Notes under the pieces: model-generated
What the model was told of the DNA's origin: nothing
The model's input: only the letters and a program-made list of their open reading frames with translations
The model's database searches: none
Shown: piece by piece, positions 45,846-60,800 of the stretch
Layout: each line of letters opens with the position of its first letter
How positions within the stretch are numbered: position 1 is the stretch's first letter
Assembly (NCBI RefSeq): GCF_000247815.1
Contig: NC_021683.1
Span: 14,215,409-14,279,408 of the forward strand
Length of the DNA stretch: 64,000 bases
Origin: Ficedula albicollis
Lineage: Eukaryota > Chordata > Aves > Passeriformes > Muscicapidae
Reading direction: 5' to 3'
Position numbers and translations under genes: made by a program

Positions 45846-48800
45846 TTTATTGAACTGAGAGTTTTCATGAATTATCTCTAGAAAATAATTTCTTGCTCCA
45901 TAGAGTTGTCTTTTAAAAATCATATACTTTGGGGGTCAGACTTCTGAAGTTTGAGAGCCAAGCACTTGTAACAATTATTTGCTGAGTATGTGCCTTGTCC
46001 AGCTGGTAAGTTCTTGTCTCATACTCTTTCTTGGCCCATTATTTACTGGAGAGGGAGAGGAGGAGACATCAGACATGTAGATCTGCAGTTGGCATCCTGT
46101 GACTGGTATTTCCAAAACAAGAGGATGTGGTAGTTTTACTCCCCATAGCTTTTTCTGTCTGACTTTTAAAAGCATAATTCTTATTGGTATTGTGTTTGGA
46201 TTGCTGACTGTAAATACCAAAGAAAAGTCTACCTGAGTGTGCAAAAATGAGCTGTTTTGGTAGCAATAGTTCTGGGAAAGACATTCAACAAAGTAATCTT
46301 CCTTAAAGTGGTATAGTGCAGTTTCAGCCAAAACTCTTCCTGGAGTAACTATATGGGGGCTTTATTTTACCAAGAAAAAACCCCAAAGCCTCAAGCTGTG
46401 TAAAATCCTGAGGGAGGAAGTGTAGGAGATAATTACATTCATAAAAACTGTCACACTGGGGTTTAGTCACCTTTAATTTGCTCTATTCTAGGAGGGGGAA
46501 ATGCAACTAAATGTCATTTCTCCAGTATCACTGGTGCTTTTCAATATCACTTTGAGTAATGAGACTTGCCTGATGAGGTTCAGCTACAGAACTGATCTCT
46601 GGGTGGAAGCCAAGGTGTTTATTAAAAAAGCTGGACTATTAAATACTGGCTGATTATTAGTTACTGATTTAACAGAAGGAGCCATGGTAGCTTCAAGTTA
46701 AGCCACAAGGCACTGATCAAATGCAAACTGTGTAAGTAAAAGCAGGAAGCGTGGAAAGTGGTTTTTACTTCTTTACTCCTAAGGAATAATTTGCATACTT
46801 ATTAACACTGGATGAGAGATATGGTGTGGAAATGTGCTTAAGCCACTGAAACACATTTGTCTTTATTCCAGTAAATGAGAAATTGCAAATACAGGACCTA
46901 CTTCTCTTCATCCAGTGATGCTTCCCAGAACTGTAGCCTGTCACAGATACCAGTAGTAAGGACAGATGGGTCAATCTTAAGGGTAGAGAATATATTTGCA
47001 TGGTAAGTTGTTAAAGTGAAAAAAAAGGGAAGTTCTGACTTGAGGATATGATCAGGCTGGTGTTTGCTCCTGTTGCTGGAATGAGATGTGCTGTGTTGGG
47101 AAGGGACAGAGGGAGCTGCCAGTGCAGTCTCTGGTGCTCTGACCTGCTTTCCTACAGGATTCTCTCTTCCTACTCCTGCAGGTGGAATTGGTTACTGTCA
47201 CAGGACCAAAATTAATGTTGTTGCATGTGAGAAAACTGTTAATTAACTTCTGCATTTAGATTGGTGCCTTTTCTAATCAGTACTTCTGAAAAACATGTTC
47301 ATACCTCTAAAATGTGGAGGCTCTCCTGAAGCAGTGGTTGAGTTCTATTTCTGTATTTCTTCTCTTTGTACCCAGGTCTCCTCTATCATCTCTTTCCCAC
47401 ATATCCTCATGCTATTTTTCTTCCCCTGATAGCTTCCAGTTTCTTTGAGAAAGCTGTGATGGAAGCAGGCGGCCTTGAAAACACCCTAGGGAGGGAAAGG
47501 GTCTGCCAGGGGATTTGGCAAAGCAAGAAATCTGACTTTCTCTTCCCACTAATCAGAAACAAGCCATTCTTTCCTGTATAGACAGGACATTTCAGCCTCT
47601 TCCAAAAGCCCTGGTAGCTGTGGTATGCCAAGACAGATTTCTTGGAACATAGTCAGTAACTGAGCTGGAAAGTATCTGCTTTGTACAAAATAGGCATCAA
47701 CATGATGGATCTCCAGAGCTCGCTCTTCTGTGTTAGAGATGATCCATGGATGAAACACTGGCAAATCTACAATTACAAATAATGTAGATTATAATTGTAA
47801 ATTGTATTTGTTCTTGGTCTACGAAACTAAAATACAGCCAGTGACAGCTGAATGATGAAAGAGTAAAATTCTATGTGCTGCAGCTCTGACTTGCTTGGAA
47901 ACTGCGTAGTTTCTGAGAAGCAAGAATAAATATGGTAAGGCTTCAGGAAGTTGCTTATGTGCAGGTTTTTTTGGGACTCTAGTTTCAGTGTAAGATTTTA
48001 GGCTCTGCCTTTGACTATCATTGTGGTTCAAGGCTGACTTCGTTTGTTTCACTTCATTTTTTGGAGCCTGCAACTCACACAGAAAAATAGTCTTTCAGAA
48101 AAAGTTAATTAGGCTGCAGTTTTTTAATGAACTAAAGAAAATGAGGTACCACTGGACCTCTGTACATGTTGGCTTGCCTGACTGGATAAACTGTTGTGAA
48201 CTAAATAGTTTAGGATTGTATTGGAAACTGTCTGTTTGTAAACAACCTTTTAACAAGTTGTGCTTTCTGCCACTTTTTCGTTTTTTCCCCCGAAGATCTG
48301 TGCATCCAGTGTTTATAGCTTTGTGTAATAGCATGTCTGACCATCAAGTGGGCTCAGAGTTCAAATTTTGGCTTGAGATTCTCTGCATTTCCTCTGCTCT
48401 GCTCCTAGATGGCAGCCTTATTCTAAACAGCTCACTGGTGTTCAGGCATTTCACCACGGACTCCAGGAAGAGGGGAGTGTTTAGTTTTCAGTGAAAGCAA
48501 CTTGAAAGATTATTTTTCTTTAGAGCATCACTCCTACCTAACGTGGGAAGTTAAGGTCCTGCTAATGGGTGTTACTGGCAGGCTGCACTGAAACATTGCT
48601 TCATCAGTTGTGTGGGACATCAGTTCTTGAGGTGTGAGGATTGGTGGAGTTGCATGATTTGTCAGGACCAAAGAATTCTGAACTTTAAATCGGCATCGAA
48701 TAGAAAACTATTTAAGGAAACTCCACCTCCCCTGGAAGTCCCCTGGAAGTTTTCTTTGGTCAAATTTTACAAACATCTTTTAATTGTCAAGTTATTCTTG

Positions 48801-51800
48801 TTCTGATACTGTTATAGTTGATTAAAAGAAGTTGAAATTGGGATAAGATACTGGGAATATTTTGCAGATTATTATTGCCTTGTGGTTGGGCAGGATTTAT
48901 TGAGAAATAGACTGAAAATGAGATACTGGCTTTGACTACCAGTTCCCAAACAAGGTCTTTAGGTTGGTTTTGCAGAGTGCTTTTTTTTTTTTTTTTTTTC
49001 CTTTTGTAGTTTTCCTAGGTTTTGGGGTTTAGAGTGAACCAGTGACCAGGTAGGCTATTAGTAGCTCTGTGTCTGTTCCTTGTATCTTGGACTGTACTAC
49101 CAAGGATGTTTAGTTTCTTACTGCCTTACAGGGCATGGTGCTTGGCTTCTGATAACCCTTAAGGCATTGACAGCCTGTGGCTGAGCAGTGTAAGCAGAAA
49201 GCTGTGTTAAGCCATGGATTAGTTTGGGTCTGTTTCAGGAGGATCTGTCTGCATGAACATGTGCAGCTGTGTTGTAACCTCTGGGTGCAGCTGTGCTTTT
49301 GTTTGCATGGGGGAGTGTGTTCCAAGCACATCTCGTGGCACTCTGCACTTCAGTGCTTGGATTTGCATCATGGGGTGGTCTTGGGAAGCAGGATGGACAT
49401 GACTTTTACAGCAAAATTGGCCTGGAAGATTCTTCAGCTGTCAGTGGGTGTTTGGTCTGCAGGACCTGGGCTCCTTGTAGCAGGCTTGGGCTCTCAGCAC
49501 CAACTGTTCCCTTCCACAGATCTCCTGTGCCTCACTTTGTGATTATTATGGACACACAGCAGAGCCAGTGCTAACAACCAATGCTTTCAGGTGAATCTAA
49601 AAGAAATTTGTCCTTCAAAGTACTGACAGTGCTGTCAGGTTTTTTGTAGTAGGCTTCTCATTAATTTCACTGTGGATTCTGGCAAATAACCTCTGGCAGA
49701 TATAACTGCAGCATTCCAAGGTGCTGCTTCCCCCAGTTATTTGCCTATGCTTTAAGGATATTGCCCCTTTGGTTGCAATGGTGATAGGACAGCTCTAATA
49801 AATTATAGAATAATTTTATTTCCTCTCTTTTTTTAGGTTACCACTATCAAAACAGTTTACAGAGTTCTAAGTCTGGTTGTCTTAATGTTATAAATGATTA
49901 AGCAATTTTTTTGGTTGAGATGAAGATCAGTTTTTCTGCGTTATGGCAGATCAGACACTGTGTGATTTCCACAGATACTGTGAGTTCATAATGATCTAAA
50001 AATATCTGTGAATCAATGTACTCAAGTGTTTGAGGTTTTTTTCCCTGCACTTACTTTAAAAGGATTTCTGGCACTGCCAGCTGTTGGTTGAGATGTGCCG
50101 TCCAAGCAAGAGGCAAGGAATTGATGAGGCAGGAGGCAATGAAAGTGGATAAATCTCTGTATTTCCTTTTTTCTGCAGAAGAAAACCTAAACCTGCTTTC
50201 ACCAAAGCTGTTTGAAATTTCAAGGCCAGAACACGGTTCACATGAATCATTTGGTGTCATCATGCAGTGTTTCCCCACAAAAAGGTCAAGTACCTCTTCT
50301 TCATCTTCCCCTCACTCCCCCCATAAGTTGCTTTTTTTGGTCCTTCTTAACTTTGTACATCAAACCTGAGCTCTTAGTTTACTGCCTTTGGTCTTCTGCT
50401 ATGTTTTATTTCTCTCAATTATAACTTACTAATTTTGTTAATAGGAGTTAAGAATGAAATACTATTTTTAATCCTGGACAGTACTGAGGACCATAAAATG
50501 CTGTTAAGAACAGTGAGTGTTCCAGATACCAGGAGTACAAATATTAATAGTCTGGCAGTTTACCAAGTTTCTGTGGTTTCTGTTTTGTCTTGGAACAAAC
50601 AACTTACGAATATTTAATAGAAAACATCATGCTAATAAAGAGAACTCTTCAGACTGAAGTCAGAGTTGCTTTATTTCGAGAAGTTGTGGGCAAAATGTGT
50701 GTGTGTGTGGCCATGTGAGCAGGTGTAGTGATGAGAGGTTGGAGTCTCTGCTCTGGGCCCAGCTCCTGGTTGGTTCTTAGCAACACCAAGGAAGTGCTTC
50801 AGGGTCAGGGAACTTGCTGGAGCAAGTGACCCAGGAGTTCTGGTTTTCTGTAAAATGAATAAATAGTTTTACTAGCACAGCAGTGTGTAGTGTATTTGAA
50901 AATAGTGTTTATTGGTGGAGTTGACTTCTTCAGCAAATACAAAATTCAGATGTGCTAAAGGACATTTTAAAGGAATGGCACAGAGTTTATTAACAGCAGA
51001 GTTCAGGGATCTTTGGATCTAGACTTGCCTAAGAGTGCAGCAGGTATAAATCTGTCTGTGAAACCACACACAGTGTCCTGGAGGTGCTGCAGGTTTTGTT
51101 GTACCGAGGAAAGGCAGGAGTGTAAGAAACTCTGGAAAAGAACAGCTGTTTATTGTGCATGAGCCTCTCAACTGGGGACTATTAAAACTGAAATGCTGGT
51201 GTACAACCTCAGGTGAATGAAGTTAGAATGAGGCTCAACTTGTTTAGGTTCACTGTGGAACTGTGGCTTAAGGTAAAAGTGCCTTTTATTGTTGCTTTCT
51301 AAAACAAGGATAAAAACTGTTTCCTGTCATCTTAGAAAACTGACAGAGATCTTTCTTCTTTAGGACAGCAATTCCAAAGAAGGAAAAGTGGTGCAGTAAG
51401 GTAGCAAATGCTCAAGACAGAGGTGTTTTGGCCAAGCACTGATTCAGAGCCTGATCCTGAGGTAGTTTTACCTCAGAATGTGTTGGCAAACAAGAAACTA
51501 AATTAGAAACTATAAAAAAAACGTGGTTTTTAATTGCACAACTAGAATTCCCTTCAAAACTGTGTGGGCAGTTAACCTATTTTAAGATTAGAAGATATGC
51601 ATTAGAATTTAAGGTTTTTTTTTACAAAGGCAGTTGTTGACACTGGTAAAAGGTTTTCAAAAAGGCACTTTTAAAACAAACTTTTAATTTAGCTGAATGG
51701 TCCCAATTATTATTTCTAACACTTACAAAGAAGAATGTTTAGAAAACAGTACCTCAAAGCAGTGTAAAATGGGCCGAGTGGAGATAGAGCAAGAAGCCTA

Positions 51801-54800
51801 ATTTAGACAAATACTGATAGCTGCATTCTGAAATACAACCTGAGTGTTCTCATAGGGAAAAGTGTCCTGCAGGGCTAGGATTACTCATGAGTCTGGTCAT
51901 CTCGAGATCTATTTTGCTTTCATTGTTGCTCACACCCATTTTAAGAAGATTGGGAGTCTCATCCAAGATATTTAGCTTACATTTCTTGACGCTGACCGAA
52001 TTCCAAACTTGGCAGCTGTGGTGCTGTTGCTTACAACAGTGGCAGGGCTGGCTCTGGCACAGTCACTTAGCAACAGGGAAGCTCACGTTTGCTTACAGCT
52101 CATGCATGTGCATCTAAATGTAGTTCTGGAAAATAATGAAAGGTTAAAGGACTTTGGAAGGGGAAACAGATACTTGAACAATTTGTACTGTTCAGTGATT
52201 GAGACTGATGGCAATTGCACATAGGAAAATTAGTCTCAAAATATCTTATATTTTAAAATCTTTATTAGGTTGTTAATGGATTGCAAAAATTTGAAATCTA
52301 AATGAACAGAACCCTACTCCTACCAACTACAGAAAGATCAAAAATAAAAATGCAGCAAATGGTAAAGAGCAGGGGGACATGTCTGTTTTGAATGCCTGTG
52401 TTACAAATGCATTCCTCGGAAACAAAAAGGTTCATTATTTAAACACTGGGAATCTGTGACAGTCATAAAAATTATGTTTTGTGAGACTAACAGATGGGTT
52501 GAGATTATATTAGATTAATTACTATTGATTGTTGATTGTTGCTTGTCATTTTACCAGGGTTTTTTTTGCTGATCAAGCTGTGAAATCGTAATGGGCTTTT
52601 GACAGCTTGCACTCTGTGACTGCAGTAATACTCAAAAGCATGGTGACTTTAAAGGCACTGTCAGACTGGTATTGGATTGTGCTATGATTACAGTAATCTC
52701 AGTTTCTGGGGTTTCAGACATGCAGTTTTCCTTATTAGCCAGCACTGGAGCTGCAGTGGGGTTTCCTTATAAAGCAAAGGCAGAAGGTGACTGCAGCTGG
52801 CTCCAGACATGGGGGGAGGCAGGGACAGAGAGCAGGAAGTGGAGAGGGGAGGAAAAAGACAAGCTGGGCTTGGCTAGAGAATGGAGAAAAGAATGGGAAT
52901 TAACACTGAGTGTGTGCAGGCTCTTTGGGAGAGTGAGGTGGAAACCTGCAGGATATCACTGAAGGAAGCAGAGCTTTGTTTCAGGCTTTGGGAGCAGGGA
53001 GGAGGAGCAGGGCAGCTTGGAGAGTCACTGGAGAGGTGCTGCATTTGCAGAGGAGTAAGGACACTGCTGTTCCAGCTGTTCCCAGAGTTGAGCAGTTCCT
53101 TTATACCTAGAAATCAAGTGGTTGGAAAAAGGAACTCTCCAGAGCTGTGTTCTTTTGTTCCTGCATTTGGTCTTCCCCATCTGTGCCCTTACTTGTGAGT
53201 TTACTGGGCTTTTCTGCGGGAAACAGATTCAGACATTATATGGAAGGTGAACAAGATCCCACCACCACAGGGAGTGGGATTGAGAGTGTTAATCCTTGTT
53301 TTTCAGAGCTGAGTGAAAATGGGGAAGCATCTTGTAAAGAAGGTTTTTGAGGGCTAGAATGAACCTGGTTAGGGGACAGTGATTTAAAGATAGGGGAAAA
53401 AAGTCATCAGTCCAGGCTGTCAAAGTTAAAGTACAGCTAAAATATTTACCTTTGAATTTCAAATTCAGTCTAGAGGATTCTATAATTCTGATTTCCACAT
53501 GAATATTCATTTGCTTCATGTGTATTTTGTGGGGCTTACTCACTTAAATGATGTCTCCTCTAGTTAATGGACCATTAAATGAGAGGCTGTAATTGCCACC
53601 TCTGTGACTGCCTCAGAGTGGGCAAGAGGATATGTGTTAATTCTTTATAAAAAGCATCTGCAGAATAGGATCTTGATAAAAATCTCTCATCCCATGCAAG
53701 TGACAGCCTACTCCCCCTGTGCTGGGAAAAACATGCCTGCTCTGCTCCTCTCCCTGCTGAAGGCTTTTTAGAAGGCAAGTAGAAGAATGATGTCAAATAC
53801 TTTTGTTTCCAGTTACCTCTCCATTTTAAACTAGCAGGCTGTTGAACGTGAAGTCTGTGCTGCAGCAGCTTTTACCTTTTGTAAAGGTGAAATGAGAAAA
53901 ATTTGGTTTTCCTTTTCTTTTTGCTGTTCATTCCTTCAGCAGTGGAGATTAGAAGGATACAGGTGCTGTCAGGTTCACCTGTGTAACAGGCTCAGTGTTT
54001 CACAGAAGGAGGAGACTGCTACCCAAAAATTGCCCCCCATCCTTACAGAGAAGGCTTCAATCTCTTTTCCTCTGGAACTTTCTTCTGACCATCAAAGCCA
54101 GGTTTGCTGTGTATTGTGGTAGCTCTCAAGGCAAAATCATCTTAATCACCCACCCACATGTGCCAGGAGACAAAGTACATATTGAGTCACTTTATCTCTT
54201 AATTTGGTTTCTTTATGGTGGTTGTAGCTATTTTCAAGTCTTCCCTTGCTAAGTTGCCTTCTGTGAGTTTATTCAGCTGCAGACATTATATGCACTTGCT
54301 TTAGCAGCTGGAACAAAAGCAGAATAATGGCAGAATTAAAATTTGCTGGCAGTTGTGTTTGTGCTTTGCAGGCAGGATTCGTTGTAGTGCAAATCTTTGT
54401 GGGCCAGTGAATTAAAGCAGGGCTTTAGATGGTATTCTTTTAAACAAAAGCAGCTTGCCTAAAACTGTCTTGCTAGTGCTTTCCTTCTGAAACAATGAGA
54501 GCCAATGCTGCAGGTTTAAAAATGGAATATAATTTATGAGGCTCTAGCCTTGGGCATGAGTCCTTGTGTAACGGGAATTTAAAATCTAAAATGAATATTA
54601 ATGAGGAGGGGAGGCTTGCAGACCTGTCCTTTAATACTAATCCACTGTGAGTGGAGCAGCTCTAGCAATGAGCTGATACTGGCACAGAGACAACCCGGAT
54701 TGACTGCTCTTAGAAAATGCCTCATCAGTCAAAGGCTTCACAGGCTCCTGAATACTTGTCCTGATCAGATACAGGAGGGCACCTGAGCATTCTGGTGTCA

Positions 54801-57800
54801 GTAGCCTGCTGCTGGAGCTGTGCATTTCCCGGGGGACACTGCTGCATGCTGGCTTTCAGCTCCAGCCCGTTGCATGGATGGAAGCGTAATGGAAGGGTGA
54901 GTTCCAGGGCACTTTGGGAACCTGCACTTTGGTGTTCAGGGCATAGCCATGGTCACTTAGACATCCGTGCAGTACCTCCCTGCCCCTGATTATTGGTGAC
55001 AAAAAGGTTCTAAAATACTTAAATGATTTCACAACTCTTAAGTGTGTGTAAAAGAAGCGTGCCGAGTGACTGAAGCTTCCCCCCCATTTTCAGGAAGGAA
55101 GATATTTTGTATGAATTGTTTGATTAGATTATAAATTCACTGAAAATGGGATGTTTGTGGATCAGCCCACCTCCTCCTAATCCACAGAGGCTGATGCTGG
55201 GAGCTGAGAGAGGCCACCTCAAAAATGCTGAGCCCCTTCATTTTACTCTGTAGTTAGGGCAGGAGTTGGCAAATCTGTCAGCAGCTGGCTGGGGAAGCCA
55301 GTTCTAATAAACCTCTTTACCTCTTCCCTTGTCTTGGTCTGTGCTCCAAATGCACTGATGTGCTGCTAACTTCTCTAGTTTGAGAGAGGAGTTCTGGAGT
55401 GTAAGTACTGGAGATTTGAAGAGTTCCTCTAAAAGCTGAAATACTAACCTTGATCTTGATTTCATTTGTTGGATGTTATGTGCATGACTTTTGGTAAAGT
55501 TCTGCATTTATTCTATGAGTACAAGGTCTCTTGTGACACCTACAAAGCCTATACTCAAAGTGATCACTTCCCTTGCCTCTAGCTCATGGGCAAGGCACCA
55601 AGATCTGTATTTTCTTATATGTAAAATCCATTAGACTTTACCCAGATACTAAAGATACAGAGTAAAGATACTAAAGACAATGTCCATTGTCACAGAAATC
55701 TATTTAATTTTTTGGACTATTTCTTTGTTGGGGATTGAAAGTTATATAGTTGCTATTAAATTGTCGCCTTTAATACTCACAAAATCACATTGTCCAGAAC
55801 TGACATTGAGAGACTGGAAATTAAATTGAGGGAGAGAGAAGCTCCAGATTCATTATTTTTCAGAACCTAAATGGAGAAAAAGCAGTCAGTGAAACTCACC
55901 ATAATATAATTATATTCTTTATATTAATTAATGCAGATACTGCAGGAAGGTGTTGTTTTACACTATGGTTCTGTATTTAGATCTGCTAATGGAAGGTTGC
56001 AGGCTGAGCATTGCTCATTCCAGAGTTCTTGCCAAAGTTTCTGAAGGATTCTCTTTGTCATGCAAGCTTTCCCCCATGGCAGGGTGCTTGCATGCTGTAC
56101 ATGCCTCTGCTGCCACATTAAGTAATAGTGTCTCTTTACTAAATCTAGAGTAACTGCATGCTTATTTGTGCTATTGGAAGAAGTCACAAATATACAAAAA
56201 TACTTCTTTCCCTCCCTTGGGTCTAAGGTCATTGTTAAGCCCTGCACCTCTTGAGCAGCTCTAGCATTTGTTCTTTTCTTAGGTACTGGAATGGGGGCCT
56301 TTAATTCCCACAATCAGTGGTAGTAAAAAGGCTGAAGGCTGTGTCCAAGAGCTTGGTGACCATGTGGATGGTCTCCTGTTCCACTGAGAGTGGCTGGGTG
56401 GCAGCATCCCTGTCCTGGCCATGTGGAATGGCTTGGCAGGGCAGGGCTTTCAGCTCAGAGGGCACCAGTGTTCCTGTGCCACTGCAGGCACCAAGCTCCT
56501 GTGCCTTAAAAACCTTGGGGCAGTTTTGATCTAGGATTTATTGTTTACTCTTGCCCTTTAGAAGGGGAGAATGGTAATAATAGATCTTAAAGCTGTGACA
56601 ATATTCTGTGAGCTAGGAAAGGTTTAACTCTGTTTTACAGGTGGAAAAGCCAAGGCGCAGAAATTGAGTTAGGCATTGCACAGGTCTGGCAGCTGAGACT
56701 GGTCTCATCTCTGCAGGTTTAAGTCCAGCCTCTGAGGCAGCCTCAGGTTGCCTGTGTCCCTTTTGCAGGGTGTTACACTGCTGACATCTTGGTAGAATAT
56801 CTCACCTCTATGAGCTGTGCTCAAGTCATCCTGTGCCCCAGGCAGCCCCTGTTCCCTTGTTGTTAAATAGCCTGAAAAACATTCCCTGCCAGGCAGTAAA
56901 GCAAGCAGGGCCATCTCCTCCCTGGCTTTTGCCCTGCAAGAGTTCCTCACTCACCTGTTTCTGCTTTTGTCTGTACTTACCTTGCTTTCATTTTATATTT
57001 TAACAGCATATTTGTTATTTTGCTGTACAAACCCAGCTGGAAGCACACCACTTGTTTTTGCTGTGAGAGGGGCAGCCAGCTGTGTACCCACACGTCTGGA
57101 CCTGACATCTCTTAGATCAGAATGATAAAGGTACAGTATCTCATCTCCATCCCTCACCTGATTGTTTCAGGGCAGAGTGCATGTGCACCCATCCTGTGCT
57201 AGAACACACTTCTGCTGGGATTGAAGCAGTGAAGACATGGCCCTGCTCCTGCAGCCTGAGCTGCTGGCCCACCTGCTCAAAGGCAGAGCACAGTGAGAGC
57301 CTGGCATTTCGTGTGCCCATGCCTGATGGATTCATCTTAATGTTAGGTCACTTGTAATCAGAGGTAGTTCTATTACAGCTTGTTGGCCGAGTGGGAAAGG
57401 AAGGCACAGATTAAAACTGAGAGCAGATTTGCTTCTACTTCTCTAGAATTAATTTCCTTCTTAGGTCATCCAACATCTTGGTGTCTGTTCTGTTTGTGTA
57501 TTTGTCCTCCATGGACAGAAACTTACAGGTAAGAACTCTTTTTAAAAAAAGTGTATCTTTCACAGGGCAAAACAAAAAGGAACTCGTTAGCTGAGAGGAA
57601 CATTATCTGAGTGCACTGTGGGTGTATATTTAACTGTGTAGGTAGAAATAAATTAAAAGATCCTTGACCTAGGGGATTCACAAATATGCCTACATGGACT
57701 TCATGGCAAGTACACATGTGCAAGGTGTTTTAGAGACTGAAGGGAATGGCTCTGTGTGCTTAGCATCAGATGTAGAAACAGTGCTAAAGGCATAAAAGGC

Positions 57801-60800
57801 ATGGGAATTCTGATGGAGGATGAACCCTCCTGAATGGTCATTTTGAGTCCATTCATTGTTCCCTCTATTCCTGTGCTTAAGAAATTGCAAGAAATTCCCA
57901 CATGCGTTATATTTGTGTTGTGTAGAAGTCAATATCCTGCAGCAGTTATCAGTGTCCCTGAAAAATAGAATAGCTCTTGAATAAATGATAGTCTTGTCAC
58001 TGCTTGGCTGGAACCAACGTGCTGTCCTTAAGTTACAGCTAAAGCAAAGTAAAATTGGATTAAAATCAGTGAAGGAGCAAAGAAATGCAAAGAAGGCACT
58101 GCTCAGTGACTCCAGAGGTCTGGCTGTCATCTTGTGTTGTTTCTGTGCCCTGGAGTATCTGTTATCAGTGATTCAGGAAGTGAACTGCTGGGATATGGAT
58201 AGAACTTAGTACTGCTGATAAGGCAGTGGAATGGTTGAAATGCCTGGTGTAGTGTCAGATAAGATGAAATGCCTGGTTTATCACACAAGCAGAATTCTAG
58301 CAAGATCCGGGGAGGCTGTGCAGCTTTATTCAGTAAAAGGCTGCAGGCTACCAGGGTGGCCACCAGACAAGACAAGACAAACAGAATGGGGACTTTATAT
58401 CAAGAATCTGCCCTGCACAGATCCCTACGTTTGAGCATGGGAGGGTTTTGTGTTTCAGATTACATCAAGAGATTCACGGTAAGGGACTCCTTGTGCACTC
58501 CCTGGTGCTTTGTTGTGAGCCTGGTTTGAAACTGAAAACTTTCTGGATGGCACAGAATTGGTTTCTGTGCCTTTTGTAACGTGCTGTGTGTGTTTGACAT
58601 TCTTGGCCTGGCTGTGCAGCCCGTTGGCTTGCAAAACACCTGCCAGAGTCAAGGAGGTGTTTCTGAAATGATGACTGCAAGCTCTGCCTTTGTAAATAAA
58701 TTTACTTTTCATGGGATCCTCGGCACATTAAAACTTTTATTCTGACTGGAATATTTGTTGTATAGGATGGCAGACTGACATTCAAATTATGTGGAGGTTG
58801 GTTGTTACTGCTTTTTGCTTTGCTGGTCGTATGTCTGTGAGTTTTGAGACAATGACTCTGTTGGGCAGGCTGACCCTGAGGTGATTTAATGAGCAGCCAA
58901 GTTCTGCATGAGCCCATTTGGCCTGTGGGAAAAGCAGTGCCATCACCTTGTCAGGGTGCTCTGGGGTGGTGCTGGGGAGCTGAGAGATCAGAGCCCCACG
59001 GTGCAAAGGTGTGAGGAGCAAAGCAGAGGAGATCTCTCCAGAGCTGGAGCACTGATGGACAGAGCACAGACCCTGTGAGCACGAGAGCCCTGGAGACACC
59101 ACTGCTGGCACAGAGGATGGGAATCTGCTTTTCTGCCTTTGTAAGCTACCCTTAAAACCCACTGGGTTCTCAAGCTACCTGTGACATTCAGCTTCAGTTG
59201 CTACCACTGTAGAAAGTCTAGGAAAAGTATTTATTTTCAGCAGCCTGTTTGCATTTACCTACTTGCTGAGCTGCTGAAAAGTTCAGTAGCAGAAAATGTA
59301 CTTAAGCAACTTTAAAAAGAATTTCATGCACATATAAGAGATGTTCAAGAAATTTTTAAAAAATAATTTTAGGAGTTGCATTTTAAATTAGGATAGATCA
59401 GATTGTTGTGGTTTTTTTGTAACTGTTCTCTTTCAAAATTTTGTAGAAAGGATTTTCTCATGTATTTTGTTCAATAATGGCTGTAATGGTGTTTCTTAAA
59501 GAGCTTGTATTTGTAATCATCTTTGTTTTTTAAAGAGCCAGTGGAGTAAATGAACTAAATCAACAACAATAAACCAAATTCTGCCTCTGCTGAAGAAAGG
59601 AATAAATTTTTACCAATTTCTATAGGTAGGATATTGTTCCAAAGTCTTAAATTCCTCTAATGTAACATGTAGTGGATTTAATAGCCAAGAGTACAATATG
59701 ATCTTTTTTTTATCATATATTGCATAAGAAACAGAAAGGCTCAGTTGACCAGACACATTTCATATCCTGGTGAATGCATGTTTTGTTGTCTATTTATGGC
59801 AACATAGCAGAAAAACATTTTGGTCTATTAATTTGAATATGCTACTCAACTATTGTTCTTGTTGAAGAGATAATGATGTGTTTAAATTGTTGTGTTCAGC
59901 TTTTTGATAAAGGTAATAAACAGCTTGAAATACATGCAATTTTCTCTTGCTTTTTTCTGAAGGAGTGCAAATGAAAGATATTTTTCAGGACTGCAGAAGG
60001 TGGCCCTAGAACCCTAAAAACAAATGAGCCAGGGTTTTTTGCACTAGTCATGTCTTGGGGGCAAATAAGTCAGTACTGCAGTTATCTGTCTCCCTGGCAT
60101 TCTGTGGCTTGGCTCTGTGCAGATCAGAGTTGGTGTTTTGCAATGAAGACTATAATGAGATTCAGAATATCTTGTTTCTCTGTAATTGATCTGTTGGGTG
60201 ACTGAGTATTTCATATTCATTACTTCAATTTCCTTTTCTGTAAAATTAGTGATAATGGTGCTTCTCTTCTGAAAACACATTAAGGTCCACAGGTATAAGT
60301 GATCTTAAGTTTAGTTTGGTTTATTGGTTTTCCTTGTTCTCAGTGCACTCACAATCAAAACCAACTTTGTTTTGGATGTCTCGCATTGGATTACATCACT
60401 CTGGCCAGTTTACCAAACTCATTATGTTTATCTCTTGGAAAATCATTCTTTGTTTTGTTGACAAAGCTAGTACTCAAATTCATGGAACGTTGCAAAGGGA
60501 AGGATGCTTTTGGAGGATGGGACCAGCAGACAACATACAAGGATGAATAGTCTTGGACCACATGTGCAATTCTTAGTAAAGCTGGTGAGAACTGCTCTAA
60601 TGTGTAAGTTTAATATTAACCCTAGGGAGAGCTCTCTTCTCCCAGTGTCAGCCTACAGGTTTGAGCCTGTCCCAGCAGGACCTGCTGGGGGTGTGCAGGT
60701 CTGATGTCAGTGTTTGCAGGGGGAATCTGTTGTTTATGTTTGTGTGCTGGAGGCTCCTGGTGCAGTACCCGGGGATCTGCTGCTGCTCAGACAAGCAGCT

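Noticed and set aside
49177..49574. Overlapping 93-121 codon plus-strand frames rich in Cys, Leu and His
   Set aside because: There is no splice or start context, two frames are equally open, and I recognise no homology.
52009..52224. 71-codon open frame whose start resembles a signal peptide (AAVVLLLTTVAGLALAQS)
   Set aside because: It begins at TTG rather than ATG, has no Kozak or splice context, and the remainder matches nothing. It is probably chance.
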